A DNA stretch of 64,000 nt from Strobilurus pachycystidiatus (GCA_019915135.1 JAHLMK010000026.1:240001-304000); one strand, 5' to 3'; counted from the stretch's first letter, positions 1 to 12,292 are shown. Translations and numbers: made by a program. The notes: generated by a model from the letters alone, not told the origin.

Positions 1-522
1 TCCCTCTACACTCAAGTCAATTGAGCGTGTAATTGCGTTCGATTCGAGCCAGTGTTCCAAGGCTTGCTTGCTTGTGCTTGGGCAGTAAGTTGTCGACACA
101 CACCCTTATTCAAAGTAAGCGAGCATACTAGACCGTCCCAGTTAAAGGACGACGTTCAACTCTGGTGCATTGAGTGGAGAGAGTATCGTGGTACTCAAGA
201 CTGAAGTACATCGATGAACGATGCACTTAGCTCTTTCACACTTGTCTCTCCTGCGTAACTTATTTGAACAAGAGTGTACATTCGAGCCCACTTATCAAGA
301 CTTATCAAGAAGGACCACCCTCAGAACTCTGAACTCTTAAGGCTTACTCGACGCCACACGACCTATACCACAACGGTTGACTGTCGACCACTCAGAGAGT
401 GTTAATGTCATTGTTATTCCATTGAAACTGTGCTAACAAAGTGTTGCAACAGTTCTGGATCAACCGTGGGTAAGGCTGCATGCCACCTTTCATCCTTCAC
501 TAGGGGAAATCCGCACCTGCAG
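1..522. other. no gene seen
   Basis: No convincing coding region, RNA gene or known repeat was recognised here. It precedes the 68-bp repeat at 523. Confidence 0.4.
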
Positions 523-590
523 ACCCCCCAAAACAATGTAATTCATGAGGCGTGAGGGCCACTGTCCACCAAAACGCGCCTGTACATTGG
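523..590 (+). repeat. 68-bp leader repeat, copy 1
   Basis: This stretch (a C6 run, then AAAACAATGTAATTCATGAG and so on) is nearly identical to 1988-2055, with only two or three differences. Both copies stand directly before a minisatellite array. The TGTAAT start after a homopolymer tract reminds me of a retrotransposon LTR border, but that is inference. Confidence 0.85.
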
Positions 591-1140
591 TAGAGTTTAC
601 TTACTCGAACTACACTACAGTTTACTTACTCGAACTACACTACAGTTTACTTACTCGAACTACACTTTGTTGACTCGATCAACACTTTACTTACTCGAAC
701 TACACCTTACTTGACTCTTTACTTACTCATTCAACACTTTGTTGACTCGGTCAACACTTTACTTGACTCAGTCAACACTGAATCAACACTTTGCTTGCCC
801 GGTCAACACTTTACTTACTCGAACTACACTACACTTTACTTACCCAGTCAACACCTTACTTACTCGAACTACACTTTGCTTACTCGAACTGCACTTTACT
901 TGCCTCTTTACTCACTCAGTCAACACTTTGTTCACCCGGTCAACACCTTACTTGCTCGAACTACACTTTGCTTACCCAGTCAACACTTTACTTACTCTAC
1001 CCGCACTTTGTTGACTCGGTCAACACTCGATCAACACTTTGCTTACCCAGTCAACACTTTGCTTACTCGAACTACACTTTGTTAACTCGGTCGACACTTT
1101 ACTTGACTCAGTCAACACTCGATCAACACTTCACACTTTA
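590..1140 (+). repeat. minisatellite array 1 (20-bp units)
   Basis: The array is built of degenerate 20-bp units such as tttacttactcgaactacac, tttgttgactcggtcaacac and tttgcttacccagtcaacac. It is less ordered than the array at 2056-2750. The units contain few stop codons, so long overlapping open frames rich in Thr, Leu and Tyr appear in all forward frames. These are artefacts of composition rather than genes. Confidence 0.9.
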
Positions 1141-1987
1141 CTTACTCTACTTGACTGCCTTAATGCGATACTTGACTCTCAAGACTGAACCAACCCTAAA
1201 CTTGGGTTTACCCGAATGCCATTCATTGACCCAACCCGACACTACTTAACCTTACTCTACTCTACAACTCCTTGACCGTCTCAACACTCACTTAAGAACC
1301 CTAAACTTGGGTTTACCCGTCCATTCACAATCCCACTCAAGATGACTCAACCCTAAAGTTGGGTTCAATTGCCCATTCATGCATGGTTCAATCGTGCCAT
1401 TGATAACCCACTGCTACTACTACTCTTTTACTTTCACTTCACTTTCACTCCCCTCCCCCTTCTCCCCTCCCTCCCTCCCTCCCCGCCCGGCCCTCATCTT
1501 CCTCCCAATCTCTCTCCTCTTCCTCCTCCTGTCTCAACTTGTGCTAGTCGTTAGCGTGTCTTCACCCATCAAGGAGCTGAAGTCAACTCCAATGGGTGAG
1601 GACTCGCCAAAGACTAGCACAAGCTCTCACAGAAGCGAGAGAGACTTGGGAAGCTAGACTGAGGCTTTCCCCGCTCCTTACCCAACTTACCTTGGCCCCA
1701 AAGTGGCGGCAACCAAGGCTTCGAGTTGCTGGTGGAAACAACCCTTCATACTGGTCAAATGTGAGACTACGCTCCGAATGATTGTGCAAGTGTTCATAAC
1801 ACACGACTTCCTTCAAACTCGAGTACACAAGTTATGTACCGACCAAGTTTGTTCAACGAAGACCGACCGTGCACGACAAGCACCACACTATTCATTCCAT
1901 TTGAACCAGCGTTCGAAAAGACCACCAAGACTGTGTACTGGTAAGGTAACACACACTCTTTTCTTATAGTAGGAATTTCACCCTGGT
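1141..1987. other. spacer between minisatellite arrays
   Basis: No gene was recognised. A near-palindromic 17-mer, AACCCTAAACTTGGGTT, or a close variant occurs at about 1192, 1297 and 1350. A pyrimidine-rich tract lies at about 1420-1530. Confidence 0.4.
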
Positions 1988-2055
1988 AGACCCCCCAAAA
2001 CAATGTAATTCATGAGGCGTGAGAGCCACTGTCCACCAAAGCGCGCCTGTACATT
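1988..2055 (+). repeat. 68-bp leader repeat, copy 2
   Basis: Direct repeat of 523-590, again standing immediately before an array of 20-bp units. Confidence 0.85.
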
Positions 2056-2750
2056 TGTTACTCAGTCAACACTCGATCAACACTTTGCTTACCAAGTCAA
2101 CACTTTACTTGACTCACTACAGTTTGTTGACTCAGTCAACACTTTACTTACTCTATCCACACTTTGCTTACTCGGTCAACACTTTACTTACTCGGTCAAC
2201 ACTTTACTTACTCGAACTACACTACACTTTACTTACTCGAACTACACTACACTTTACTTACTCGAACTACACTTTGTTGACTCAGTCAACACTTTACTTA
2301 CTCTATCCACACTTTACTTACTCGGTCAACACTTTACTTACTCGAACTACACTACACTTTACTTACTCGAACTACACTTTGTTGACTCAGTCAACACTTT
2401 ACTTACTCTATCCACACTTTACTTACTCGGTCAACACTTTACTTACTCGAACTACACTACACTTTACTTACTCGAACTACACTACACTTTACTTACTCGA
2501 ACTACACTTTGTTGACTCAGTCAACACTTTACTTACTCTATCCACACTTTACTTACTCGGTCAACACTTTACTTACTCGAACTACACTACACTTTACTTA
2601 CTCGAACTACACTTTGTTGACTCAGTCAACACTTTACTTACTCTATCCACACTTTACTTACTCGGTCAACACTTTACTTACTCGAACTACACTACACTTT
2701 ACTTACTCGAACTACACTTTGTTGACTCAGTCAACACTTTACTTACTCCA
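2056..2750 (+). repeat. minisatellite array 2 with 105-bp higher-order repeat
   Basis: The 20-bp units are arranged in a higher-order repeat. The variant tttgttgactcagtcaacac recurs at 2273, 2378, 2508, 2613 and 2718. This gives spacings of 105, 130, 105 and 105 bp; the 130-bp unit has one extra 25-bp piece. The near-identity of successive higher-order units points to recent unequal exchange or slippage. Confidence 0.92.
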
Positions 2751-3598
2751 TTCACAAGAGTCAACAAATCCTTACTTTGACTTACTCAACCGGTGGAGTG
2801 TCTTAGAATGTATGGCTTGTCTCTCACGTTTTGGTCTCTCAACTTGCTTTGTGCGTGCCATTCTTGTACTGGATTTGTAGTCAGCACCATACTAGACGAT
2901 GAACTTTTGTTCCTTCTTCGCCATGTTTGCAATCATTGAACGGTGAATCAAATATTCATCTCGACTACAACTGATATCGGTATGCTGACCTCGATACTTA
3001 CCTGGAGGTTTTTCTGGTGCTTGCGTTTGTCGCTCCGTGGCGGTAGGAAGCAAGTGGGAAAAGGTCTATGATGCGCAGCAGCTTAGGCAAGTCCGCCACT
3101 TTGCGTTAAGTCCGTAATCTCGGGTTTAATCTCGTGGCAACATTGGGTTGCTGGGAAACGCGTGAAGTTCCTCATACTCCGACATCAGCAAAGAGGTCGC
3201 CGTCCATATCTTGACTGTATCCCTCGGCTAGTGGGTTGATACTTCGGGATCTGCGGTAGGTCCTCGTCACTTTGCTCCCACCATGGTCACATCGTCAAAT
3301 TACCATGCGTTCCACCAACACCATACGATCATTCTTTTACTGCCCTCCGACGCAGTATGAAGTTGCTCAGCACATCAACTGACTGTTTAGTATGGATAAA
3401 TGGGTGTGTGTTCTTTTGAACGATCACGATTGTCACAAACATGTGAATAGTGAATGCAGAGTGGCCGATCGTTCACGCTGCCTGCCGAAGCTTTCCCTGT
3501 TACCACGACAAGGGGTTTTGCTAGCGCCCTCTAGGTACAGCCGAGACCCGTCGTTTCCGTCACTCTATAAAACAACTTCGCCCAACTATTAATGCGGC
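2751..3598. other. intergenic, upstream of E(z)-like gene
   Basis: No gene was seen. About 3020-3190 is similar to 11580-11760 (dispersed repeat, described there). A TATAAAA box lies at 3566-3572, about 30 bp before the ATG at 3599, and may be a core promoter for the following gene. Confidence 0.45.
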
Positions 3599-5884
3599 AT
3601 GTCTGACTCCAAGGCCAATCTTATACGTTCTGTCCTGGAAACAACCTGGAACGAGTTCAATGAGTGGGAACAAAAGGATTGCAAGAATGCTATAATGGCT
3701 CTTGCTACACCTAATCCGGGTCTGTATGATCACATTGAACAGAATGCTGCTTCGCGCCCATCAGGACAAACTCTGCCAGACGACGGCAATACGGTCCTGA
3801 AGGTGCATCATATCGAGGGCTCTTCAACCACTGTGGTATTTGCGCCAGTCAAGGTCATTGTTGTCCAGAATGACCTACCCGCCGCCTCTCCGTACGAATC
3901 GTCACCGTTGACGACTTGAAACATCTTCACTGGCGACGATTCCGACGACTTGCCATTCATTCCTTTTGCGGATGACAAAACCTTCGACTTGCGGAGCCAC
4001 GTTATGCGACATAAGCACTTCGCCTGGGACAATGATTACAATCCTAATAGTAAGTCGCCGCTGCTTTGGCGCCTCCGTCCCTACTGAGAAATTTATGTCC
4101 CGACAGTCGAGGTTGTCGTGATGGAGGCATCCCACCAGATAGAGTCTCTTCACGGGATCTTGTTTGCTGAGATCAATGCCACCGGAATCATGCCACTCAG
4201 ATTGTGCAGCAGCGACACTGACGGGCCCGGACTGCTGTCCAATTATGCGACAAGGTCAGTCGTCTTGACCCTCTGTGCACAAACGAGTCTGAACAAATGC
4301 AGAGATCATTTGGCCTGGCCAGCGTCCACACCAGAGGAGTCATTGGGGCCACGGTCATCTGAACAGCCAGCGTCGCTGCTGGAACGATTCACATCATTGA
4401 CTACGCTGTTCTGCAGCAACTTGAACTGTCTAACTAGCCTGTGTATGACCCACCAACGAGGTGTGTTCTTGCCACTCTACTTGTGCATAGAGAGAGGCCT
4501 AATGTAACTCAATGTGGAACAGCGTCCAGTGAATACCCCATTGAGCAGGCAAAGCTTTCCAGTAGCAAGCTCCTCAAGAAGTGTGTGAAGCCTTGCAGCC
4601 ACCTGTGTTTCTCAATCAAGGATCCGAAGGATGAAACTGAGCAGTCCACTGACACTGGTGTCATAACAACCCCTAACAAGATGGATATAGTCCAGCTGCC
4701 CGAGTGGAGTGTCGATGATGTTGATGTGTTGAAGTCCACGCTACGCTACTCCCCGGACCTTTCCCCATGTGATTTAGCTGTCATATGCAGGAAGCCGTGT
4801 CGAGAGGTTTGCACTTCAAAGTCTCATACCTGGCATTACTGAGGAACAAGCAGGTCTTCCAATACCGCAAGAACATCATACCGGATGATTCTATCCCAAA
4901 GCGAGTGCGCACATACAAGCAAGGTCCTTGACTTTGTCTGGTCCTGATTATTTTTACTGACCACACCGCTTGTAGATATGACTGATATCCTCCTCCAGTG
5001 AGTTATTGTGACCTCTGGATTCCGATACAAGGGTTTTGAAATGACTGCGGGATAGCAACAAGCCCTGTGCACATCCAGGACAATGCACGGATGACGATTG
5101 TCCATGCTACGCAAACGGCACTTACTGCAAAGCGGCTTGTCGATGCAAACATCAACCTTGTGCGTGCCGCCTCCTGCGCTACAACAGACACTATGTCAAC
5201 TACCATCTATGTAGATCTGGAGAGTGGGAGATGCAAGAACAATGCTATACAACGGGGTGTAAACAAGGTGTTTCATTCACCATTGATCTCATAGCCAATA
5301 CTGACATGATAGGTAGCTTGTTGAAGTTAAAGAAAGCCACCACGGTCGGGGACTCTTCGCCGGCAAAGCCATAAAGAAAGGCAACTTCTTAGCCGGTAGG
5401 CAGGTTTCTATTCTTGGCCGGCTTCTTTCGTTGACAAGAACGGATCAAGAGTATGTTGGTGAACTGGTATATGAGCCGACCGTCAAGTCCCGAAGGTGAA
5501 AGTGAACTTGATTTCAAATGGCTGCGTGCTGAGTACCGCTGCAGTGACCTTACAAGCCACCGAGGGCGTAACTATTTCTTTCAACTTGACAATGAACTCG
5601 TGATCGACAGCACCTATATCTCGAACGAGACCAGGTATATTAATCATAGCAAAGATGCAGCCAATTATCATCCAGAGGGTGAATTGAATGCTTCTGGGTT
5701 TGAGACCATCGGCTTACAATTGGGCAGTCAAACTTGTCAATGGAGAGCAACAAATAGGGTTCTATGCCAGTAAGTATCTTTTAAGTATGGTGTGTGCTCT
5801 TACAGCTTGTGTCTGACAGGCAGGAATATCAAAGTCAGGGAGGAGATTCTTTTCAACTACGGGCAGAATTTTCCTTTGGACTAA
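3599..5884 (+). CDS. Enhancer-of-zeste-like (EZH/PRC2) histone methyltransferase, possible lesion near N-terminus
   Basis: The family methylates histone H3 lysine 27 as the catalytic subunit of Polycomb repressive complex 2 in the nucleus. Reading through several short introns, the order is: an N-terminal part with IPFADD (about 3960); a zinc-binding CSNLNC/CMTH segment (4405-4450); a SANT-like part with EWSVDDVDVL (4700); a CXC part beginning CAHPGQC (5066), then CKNNAIQRG (5232); and a full SET domain (5318-5884). The SET domain contains GRGLFAGK, EYVGELVYEP, RYINHS and a terminal FNYG. A 55-bp intron (5160-5214, GTGCGT...TAG) reconciles a frame change inside the CXC region. The anomaly is an in-frame TGA at 3917-3919 with no obvious intron to remove it. 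Either the start lies elsewhere or the N-terminal exon is broken. The family call is sure; intactness is not. Confidence 0.82.
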
Positions 5885-6599
5885 CCTCGAATAACAATGT
5901 CTTGCTATATATATATATATTGTCTACATATGGTTTATCTTGCACCAAAGAATCCCCAAGTGATTTTCATTACGGTGCCTGGTTGAGAAGATCCTCAAAG
6001 ACGCCTGGTATACGCCCGGATTGTGTGATGTTTGACTAAATACTCAAAGCCTGGACTTTACGGTCTGTTATTGATTGTGCTCGGGTATGTGGATGAGAAC
6101 TTGAACGAGTGGACTGAAGGATGATTGACGGATGGCATTCACTGCATCGACACGAACGTCTCGCTCGGTGTCGGGCTATGGCCAGGTAGGTATTGCCGAG
6201 GCGAAGCCTGCGCGTAGGCTGTGTCATGCATTCACTACACCACGGCGGTCGATGTAGATTGACACCGCCCTCTCCTAAATCAACCCTCATTTTTGGCTTG
6301 GAAACTTTTGCAATCAGGAGGACGTTTATCCCCCTGTTCGGAATGACAGACGTGCCTGTTTTTTGAAGACTTTTGCAAACGGTACGCTTGCCCACATCTA
6401 CTGAATGTGATAAATACGTGTCCCAGCAGAGGTTCACATCAAGAATATTTTTCTTCTGCGGCAGCAGGGTTTGGACGGCACATTGAAAGACTACGCAGGG
6501 AGGATTTGACCCGCAGGGATTGGCCGTTCGGGTGACGACTAGTCGGATACCAGCTTTGCCTTCATCTATCTTCCTCTTTTTTTTTTGTATGCCACCCTG

Positions 6600-9288
6600 A
6601 AAGTTTGTCTCGATGACTTTATAGAGAACTTTGACATGCATATCATGGAGACGGTGACTTTCCAGCCAGTGGGGATGGGCCTTGGGCGGTTCTGGAGGGG
6701 GAGTGCGGGATTTAGGTGGAGGGGGCATTCAAGGAGGTTGAGAGATGAGTGTGGGATCATTCGACCTCATTTCCTGGGCACGCTTGAGAGCTATTCCTTC
6801 CTTCTCATCCCTCCGATACCAGCCAGACCGTTTGGCAAGGTCCTCTGGATCCCACTTGGGATGATCGGCACCCCATTCCAAACGTCTGACCTCCAACGGT
6901 CCCTCAAATGCGGTCTGATTTTGGCGGAGAGGGCAGGCGATACGCAGTGGCCACCGAGTTCTGAAGACCCGTTAGTATTGAACTCAAAGAAATAGACCTA
7001 GGCTACATACTCCCAATTGCAAACTTGCTTGTAGTAGTATGTCCCATGAACAACGTGGTCGCGGACCATAGTGAATTGGACTACGATCCGGATGCCGTTG
7101 GCGTAAAAGGACTCTTTGATGGGCTGAGAATTCACATGGACTTTCTCAAAGCAGTCAATGATGACCGCATCCGGCTTGTAGCGCTTTGAGGCTGTGATTG
7201 TTCCTTCCTGGTCCAAGATGACATCCTTGACGATGGCTTGCTCTTTGTGATGTACATCACCTTCGGCGTCAATCATGACCTTCCGTCCAATCCAAGGAGT
7301 CGGTCCTGTATGTTCCAGGAAGGGAGCTGGTTCACTCGTCGTCTCCTCGGAACTCTTGTACCAGTCCGGGTCAAGGACACGAACGGTATTGACATGTACG
7401 GTGCGAGACTGCAAGAAATGAGCATGCACTTAGGGAGGAGGAACAGTTGTAGACGCACGCTGACTTTGTAGACATCCTTGAGGCGTACGTTGCACTTGAC
7501 GCGTTCGTTACGGGCCTGCAAAATCTGAGCATGCACTGTCCAGGAGCAGGGAAAATAGAAAACACACAATACCATTTTTGGGATTCCTCTCATTGACATC
7601 AGTCTTGTCGGCATCAGAGTTGTCGCAGGCTTCAATGACTGTGAGAGTATGCAGCACCACTGTTGCATGCCGTTGACCGCCCTGTTCCAAGATGTCCACA
7701 ACGAATCCTGGTCCAACATCCTCCTGGTCCGCCAATTGACACTTGACCAGATCGCCAACTTGCACCACCTTCATGAGATGATGCCGGGAAACAAAGAAGA
7801 CCTGTCCATCAGCATCGAAGATCTCGACGCCAGTCGCCGATGAATGACTGGACATGGTGTATGTCCCTAACTGTTTTGTCACAAAGTCTTCAACGATGTC
7901 CCCGAACGCTAAGAACCAGTTTGAAGGAAGAGGGAATGAGGCGTTTGGATTGGTGCTCATGGAAGACAACGTGGGATGCTGCGACCTGAGGAAGGTATCA
8001 AGGAGAGAGGGGTCATGTAACTGGTGAGATGACGTCTCACAACGGAGGTACGGAGATGGATGATCTCCAGATCGTGCTCGAAGGTACAATGGGAGATGCC
8101 TTGATAGATGCGGAGTTCCCCTTCCTGACTTTTGACAGGCCGAGCAATACTTCCTGGTGGTGCCAGTCGGGCAGGTGGACGTCAAACGTTGTCTTGTTCA
8201 CCCCCTTTCCTCTTCCTCTCCCTCCTCTCCCTCGCTACGGGCCGCGCCTCGACGACAGCCTCCCCCACCCCTTCCTCTAAAATATCTCCCTCCTGCGGCA
8301 TCAAATCGAAATCGTAAGTTGGCGGACGAGGGACAACAAGCATGGAGCACAGCCAATCTTGAGATTCAAGCTGATTCTGCATATTGTCGCGGTCCTTTTC
8401 GATTTGGCGGACTTCCCTCTGATACACAAGCCGCCTCCGCCTCCATTCTTCTTCGCCTCCTCGTCCAGAGCTGCCTTCTTTGTCAGCCAAGCACGACGGG
8501 CGTCAACCCTCTGAGGCGGCCGGCCCGTCTCCTGCGTCTTTGCCTCCACTTTCCTCGAAGTCCTCTCCCAAGCAGCATCCAGCTCCGTTTGTTGCTGCAA
8601 TCTGAGAGCGTGAATCTCCTACCTCTTATTTGCTGCCATGCGCTGTACTCTGTCGATCCTCCTCCGTAAGATTTCTGTCTTGGCAACATCCTCATCAGAG
8701 ACGTATTGACGAGTAACAAGCCCAACATCCCCTCTGTACAAGCCCGTTGGGATCTGAGCCCACTTGCCGGCTAGTTGGGGGGTGGGGGGAGCTTTGATGA
8801 CTTTGAGGAAGGCGGCGTGATTTGAAACATCGGAGATATAAACACGAAATGGACGCCAGCGAGGGGGGTTAGGAGGAGGATTGCCGATGGAGCGCATTGC
8901 AGCCAGGAGAAAGCTTGAACGGGCACAGGCAGGGATTGACTGGAGCACGTAGCCAATCTGGGGATTAAAGTCGCGCTCCAGAATCAGGAAGACACCGTCC
9001 ATGAGAGGGTGGGGAACAGCTTGGAGGATGTTCAAATTGACGCAAGCAGTCTGCACCTCGACAAGGTGTGATAACACTGCGGCTTTGCAGCCGGTCTTGA
9101 AGTGGGAGTTGAGCGCATCCGACGATTTTAGAAACGGTACCAACCTTGCAATATAGAAGAACGATAGGGATATATATGTCTGTGTAGACCCGCTCCAGGA
9201 GTTGTTTTCCCAGAGGGCAGTCGGTGTCATCCATGGCCAAGGAAGGTCTTTGCGAAGTCTGGCCCTGCCCCGCCGCGTTGATGTGCAC
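6600..9288 (-). CDS. Spt5-like KOW-domain protein, probably damaged near the C-terminus
   Basis: Spt5 binds RNA polymerase II with Spt4 and controls elongation through an NGN domain and several KOW domains. The minus-strand exons run from MHINAAGQG (9288). Next come an NGN-like part (about 9000-8790, with VFLILERDFN and RVYISDVSN) and a first KOW (GKWAQIPTGLYRGDVGLV, about 8770-8710). A coiled, charged linker (8600-8200) and a second KOW (VQVGDLVKCQL, about 7760-7700) follow. A third KOW (PWIGRKVMID, about 7300-7200) is then followed by EVRRLEWGADHPKWDPED (about 6870). An in-frame TGA at 6729-6731 separates this from a tail with HWLESHRL and VKVLYKVIETNFQGG. It could be a basidiomycete Spt5 paralogue rather than the essential copy, because such copies are multiplied in this lineage. 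Exon edges are not resolved. The frame open from 6599 to 6036 is not clearly coding. Confidence 0.65.
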
Positions 9289-9289
9289 G

Positions 9290-10239
9290 TTATTTTAGAG
9301 GCGTATAATCACACCTAACAAACAACACAACTCTTAATACTCCGAATGAGAGTAAGGTTTCTGCGGTTTTGGAATATTGGGTTTTTGCAATAGAAAATCG
9401 AGCTTGATTTACTGCAACACTACACTTGAAAAACAAGGTTCTTGCGTAACAGAAACGTAGGTGTGCACAAAGTGCGAGTTTGAAGGGGGTGATAGGGATT
9501 TTGACCGATTGACAAATCGTCTGGTTTTCAGGGAACAATACACAAGCCTCTGACTGAACTTAAACTATGCGACTTTCACAATCCTCGCGCTGGAGGGGTT
9601 GTATCAAGAACACAATAGTCTATTGCCACACTTGGTATGTTTCTTATAACCTCGGTAGGAGCTTATTCTTTGAGTCTTAGTGTTTGCGTGGGTTTTAGAC
9701 CAAATCGTGCTCGAATTGCACTTGAACTCTCAAGAGGTTATGCTGGTTAACGCTTTTCGCGACTGAACGGTCCTCTCTAGGGAAAGGCTGGCTCAGACTG
9801 CAAAGTCTCTGTAGTGTCTCTAGGGAGATACTATGCTCAGAAACACCGCCTCTAGTACGTTGAATTCAAGGAACTTTGCTCTTCGATTAAGTTCACTTTT
9901 GTTCTAAACCCTTGCTCTTAGTGCGTTAGGTTTGTTCTTTGGTTCTTAGGTTGGACTCGAATTCGAGTTTCTTTGGGTGCGTGCAAATCGAATTCGATTT
10001 TGTACAGAGTTAGATTACTACAGTAGAGCTTTGTGGGCTCGTGGCTGCGGGTCACTAAACTAAACTACTATACTGTATCGACACTTCTTTTATACAAACG
10101 GGTCCCTACTGTACACTAATCTTAACTTACTAACTAATAGCCACTTGGAGTTAATTTCCGCGCTGTAGACACCAGTCTAGGCGCTTCCATTTCCTTATTA
10201 TGCCAGTTTATTCATGACGAACCCTCTAGAGTTGATCCA
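9290..10239. other. AT-rich region, possible LTR remnant
   Basis: No gene was recognised. On the minus strand a TATAAAAG stretch occurs at about 10098-10091, followed by AT-rich sequence. This could be the LTR downstream of the gag-like relic at 10240-10740, but no terminal repeats were matched. Confidence 0.3.
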
Positions 10240-10740
10240 CGTTGACTAATTTCAAGCTCGGATTGCAACATCCTTGCGTGCTATCGGTCGAATCTATCAC
10301 ATGGGGTTCATCTTCTCTTGGCTCTTAATTGTTCTGAATGCTTCTTTGCGACTCGGATTCTTCAGATTGCGTCACCAATTCAGTCTCGATTATCTGATTG
10401 AGTCTAGAGCTTCATTTCGCTTAAGAATCCACTCTAAGATCCATGGTAGATCGTTGACTTGTTGTTCGCAATCTGTCTGCTTGTTCCAATCTCTACTGAT
10501 TTCAGGTCAGATTTAATCACCTGAGATCTGAAGAAGCTTGGCTTCTTGATTCTTAACACTCTTGGCATACTGCGGATTATTCATGAAGAACACTTGATCA
10601 TCTTTATCTTTATTGGCTTCTTCGAATAGCTCGGCTGTTACTCGATTTTGTGCTATCGTGGGTTCTAGACTTAGAATTCCAAGGGGATAGTTGTATCTTG
10701 TGATAACATTACTGGGCTTTCATCCCCATTTATGCTGACC
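10240..10740 (-). pseudogene. decayed retroelement gag-like coding relic
   Basis: Read on the minus strand, a protein-like stretch contains NVITRYNYPLGILSLEP, then AELFEEANKDKDDQVFFMNN and NQEAKLLQISGD before a stop. It continues after the stop with RDWNKQTDCEQQVNDL and WILEWILKRNEALDSI. The interrupted but clearly coding character, in AT-rich sequence, suggests a decayed LTR-retrotransposon gag. The family was not identified, and no protease, RT or integrase is near. Confidence 0.45.
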
Positions 10741-11318
10741 TAGACCATTCTGTAGCTTAACCCCATTCTACTCATCAGCAGGAAGTGAGCTAATCGAACT
10801 CTAATCGTCTATGAACAACACTGACAAAGTCGAGTCCGAATTACTTGGAACTCGAGTTCGTTTCTTAGACGAGTCCTCTTTAAGAATGTGTACGTGATGT
10901 TGACTTGATAAATCAAGTGGGCACTTTGGATGGTGATATTCGAAGATGAATTTCTCCTGGAGGCTCATTCTTGCCCTAATGAGGTCTCCGTATTATCACT
11001 GGCAATCTTATGGTCTCTCGTTAGATGTATCGTGCATTTCGGCTTCGAGTCTTATCTAGAAATCGCAAAATTCTCGGTTTCTAGGCTCAGGCGCGCATAA
11101 AGCGTGTCAGCGTATCTCACCGCGAGATGGTCAACCCAGCCGTGTCCGTCATGAGAGGCGTCTGTTTGCGGTAGAGGGAGAGTTGAGGATGAAGGGGATT
11201 GCAACTCTGAGGGGTTGCTTTGACGTGAGGGTCAAAGGTTGGCTCCGTCGTCAATGAAACCTGAGATGATATAGGCTAAGTGGGTTTGGTGCGCAACGTC
11301 CAGTGGATCACACGCCTT
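10741..11318. other. no gene seen
   Basis: AT-rich up to about 11090, then more GC-rich. No coding region or known repeat could be supported. Confidence 0.35.
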
Positions 11319-11404
11319 CCAACCCATCCTCATCATCTACCTCATCCTCCCCATCTGCAAAAGATTCCTCAGCCTCGACGTCAAATAGTTCACTAAGATC
11401 CATC
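11319..11404 (-). CDS. short acidic C-terminal exon (MDLSELFDVEAEESF...)
   Basis: A 27-codon frame rich in Asp and Glu begins MDLSELFDVEAEESFADG and ends in a stop. Such tails are typical of last exons of basidiomycete multi-exon genes, but the rest of the gene was not found. It may be a remnant. Confidence 0.25.
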
Positions 11405-11579
11405 TAGAAGAAATTTGTATCAGTGACCTGGACCCTCCCTGCTTTTTTCTGCTGCCATGGCGCTCAGACTTTCACTGATTTGGATTTCCGTTTTAACCCA
11501 TTGTATAATCCTACTCCATGATCACAATGGGCGGCTGGGCACTTACCTGCCTGTTCCCGCTGCTACTAGTACTGCTTAA

Positions 11580-11760
11580 TCATAACGTCCTGGCGGCAGG
11601 GAAGCAAGCGGGAAAAGATCATGTGTGTCGCGAGCACGTAGGCAAGTTGGCAGCTCAACGTTAAGTCCGGATTATCGGATTTAACGTCCCCGGCAGGATT
11701 AGTTGGCGCAAAATGAGGAAGCTTTTTGATACTATGTCCCAGCAAGCCAATACTTGCACC
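11580..11760. repeat. dispersed repeat, second copy (first at 3020-3190)
   Basis: Blocks such as ggcggYaggRaagcaagYggg, followed by gcacg-taggcaag-like and gcgttaagtcc-like blocks, occur in the same order at 3033-3125 and 11593-11670. Translated on the minus strand both give related peptides (IKPEITDLTQSGGLA against VKSDNPDLTLSCQLA). The source may therefore be an old duplicated coding sequence. Confidence 0.55.
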
Positions 11761-12292
11761 GTCCTCCTGCATGTTTTGCTGAGACTCACCGACGACCACA
11801 AACTTCAGGGGAAACCGCATTCAACATCGAGTCATCACAAAAAGTGTCAAGTCATGATTATGGCTGCGTAAGGTATAGCAAGGTCACCCAACCACATATC
11901 AGGCCTTCAAGACACGTTATGCATATCAGGCCTCTGTAGGTCTCACAGAACAGATTGGGTAGTAACAAGGGCCTCCATTGAGCCACATATGTGCCATTGT
12001 ATTGTATATAACAACGGCGTCGGAAGGTTTGGCACAGCATAATGTTGTCATTGGGATGTTCAGGAAAGGGATAAAGTTTTGCACAAGTAATACCCTGAAG
12101 CAAATGATAATCCAGATGCAAAGGATCTTAAGTACACGGAGAAAGCCTTAGGCACATGTACTTACACGTCACAGAAGGCATAGATTCCAGGCAGCAAACA
12201 CGGGCAGCAGATACAGGTAACGGATACAGGCAGAGCACTAAGAGCAGAAGGGAGGAGAGTCAAGCAAGCACAATCAGAGAGATCACGTAGTA
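11761..12292. other. no gene assigned
   Basis: A minus-strand frame at 11858-12121 is open, but it shows no recognised domain and no start context. It could be 3' flank of the DUF6698-like gene. Confidence 0.3.

Noticed and set aside
1190..1366. CCCTAA words as telomeric repeat
   Set aside because: Only single units occur inside a longer non-telomeric palindrome; there is no tandem TTAGGG array.
711..2880. Long overlapping Thr/Leu/Tyr-rich open frames, up to 253 codons
   Set aside because: They lie in 20-bp tandem repeats with almost no stop codons, all three forward frames are open, and no domain is visible.
5160..5235. Frameshift in the CXC region of the E(z)-like gene
   Set aside because: A 55-bp GTGCGT...TAG intron gives exactly the needed frame change.
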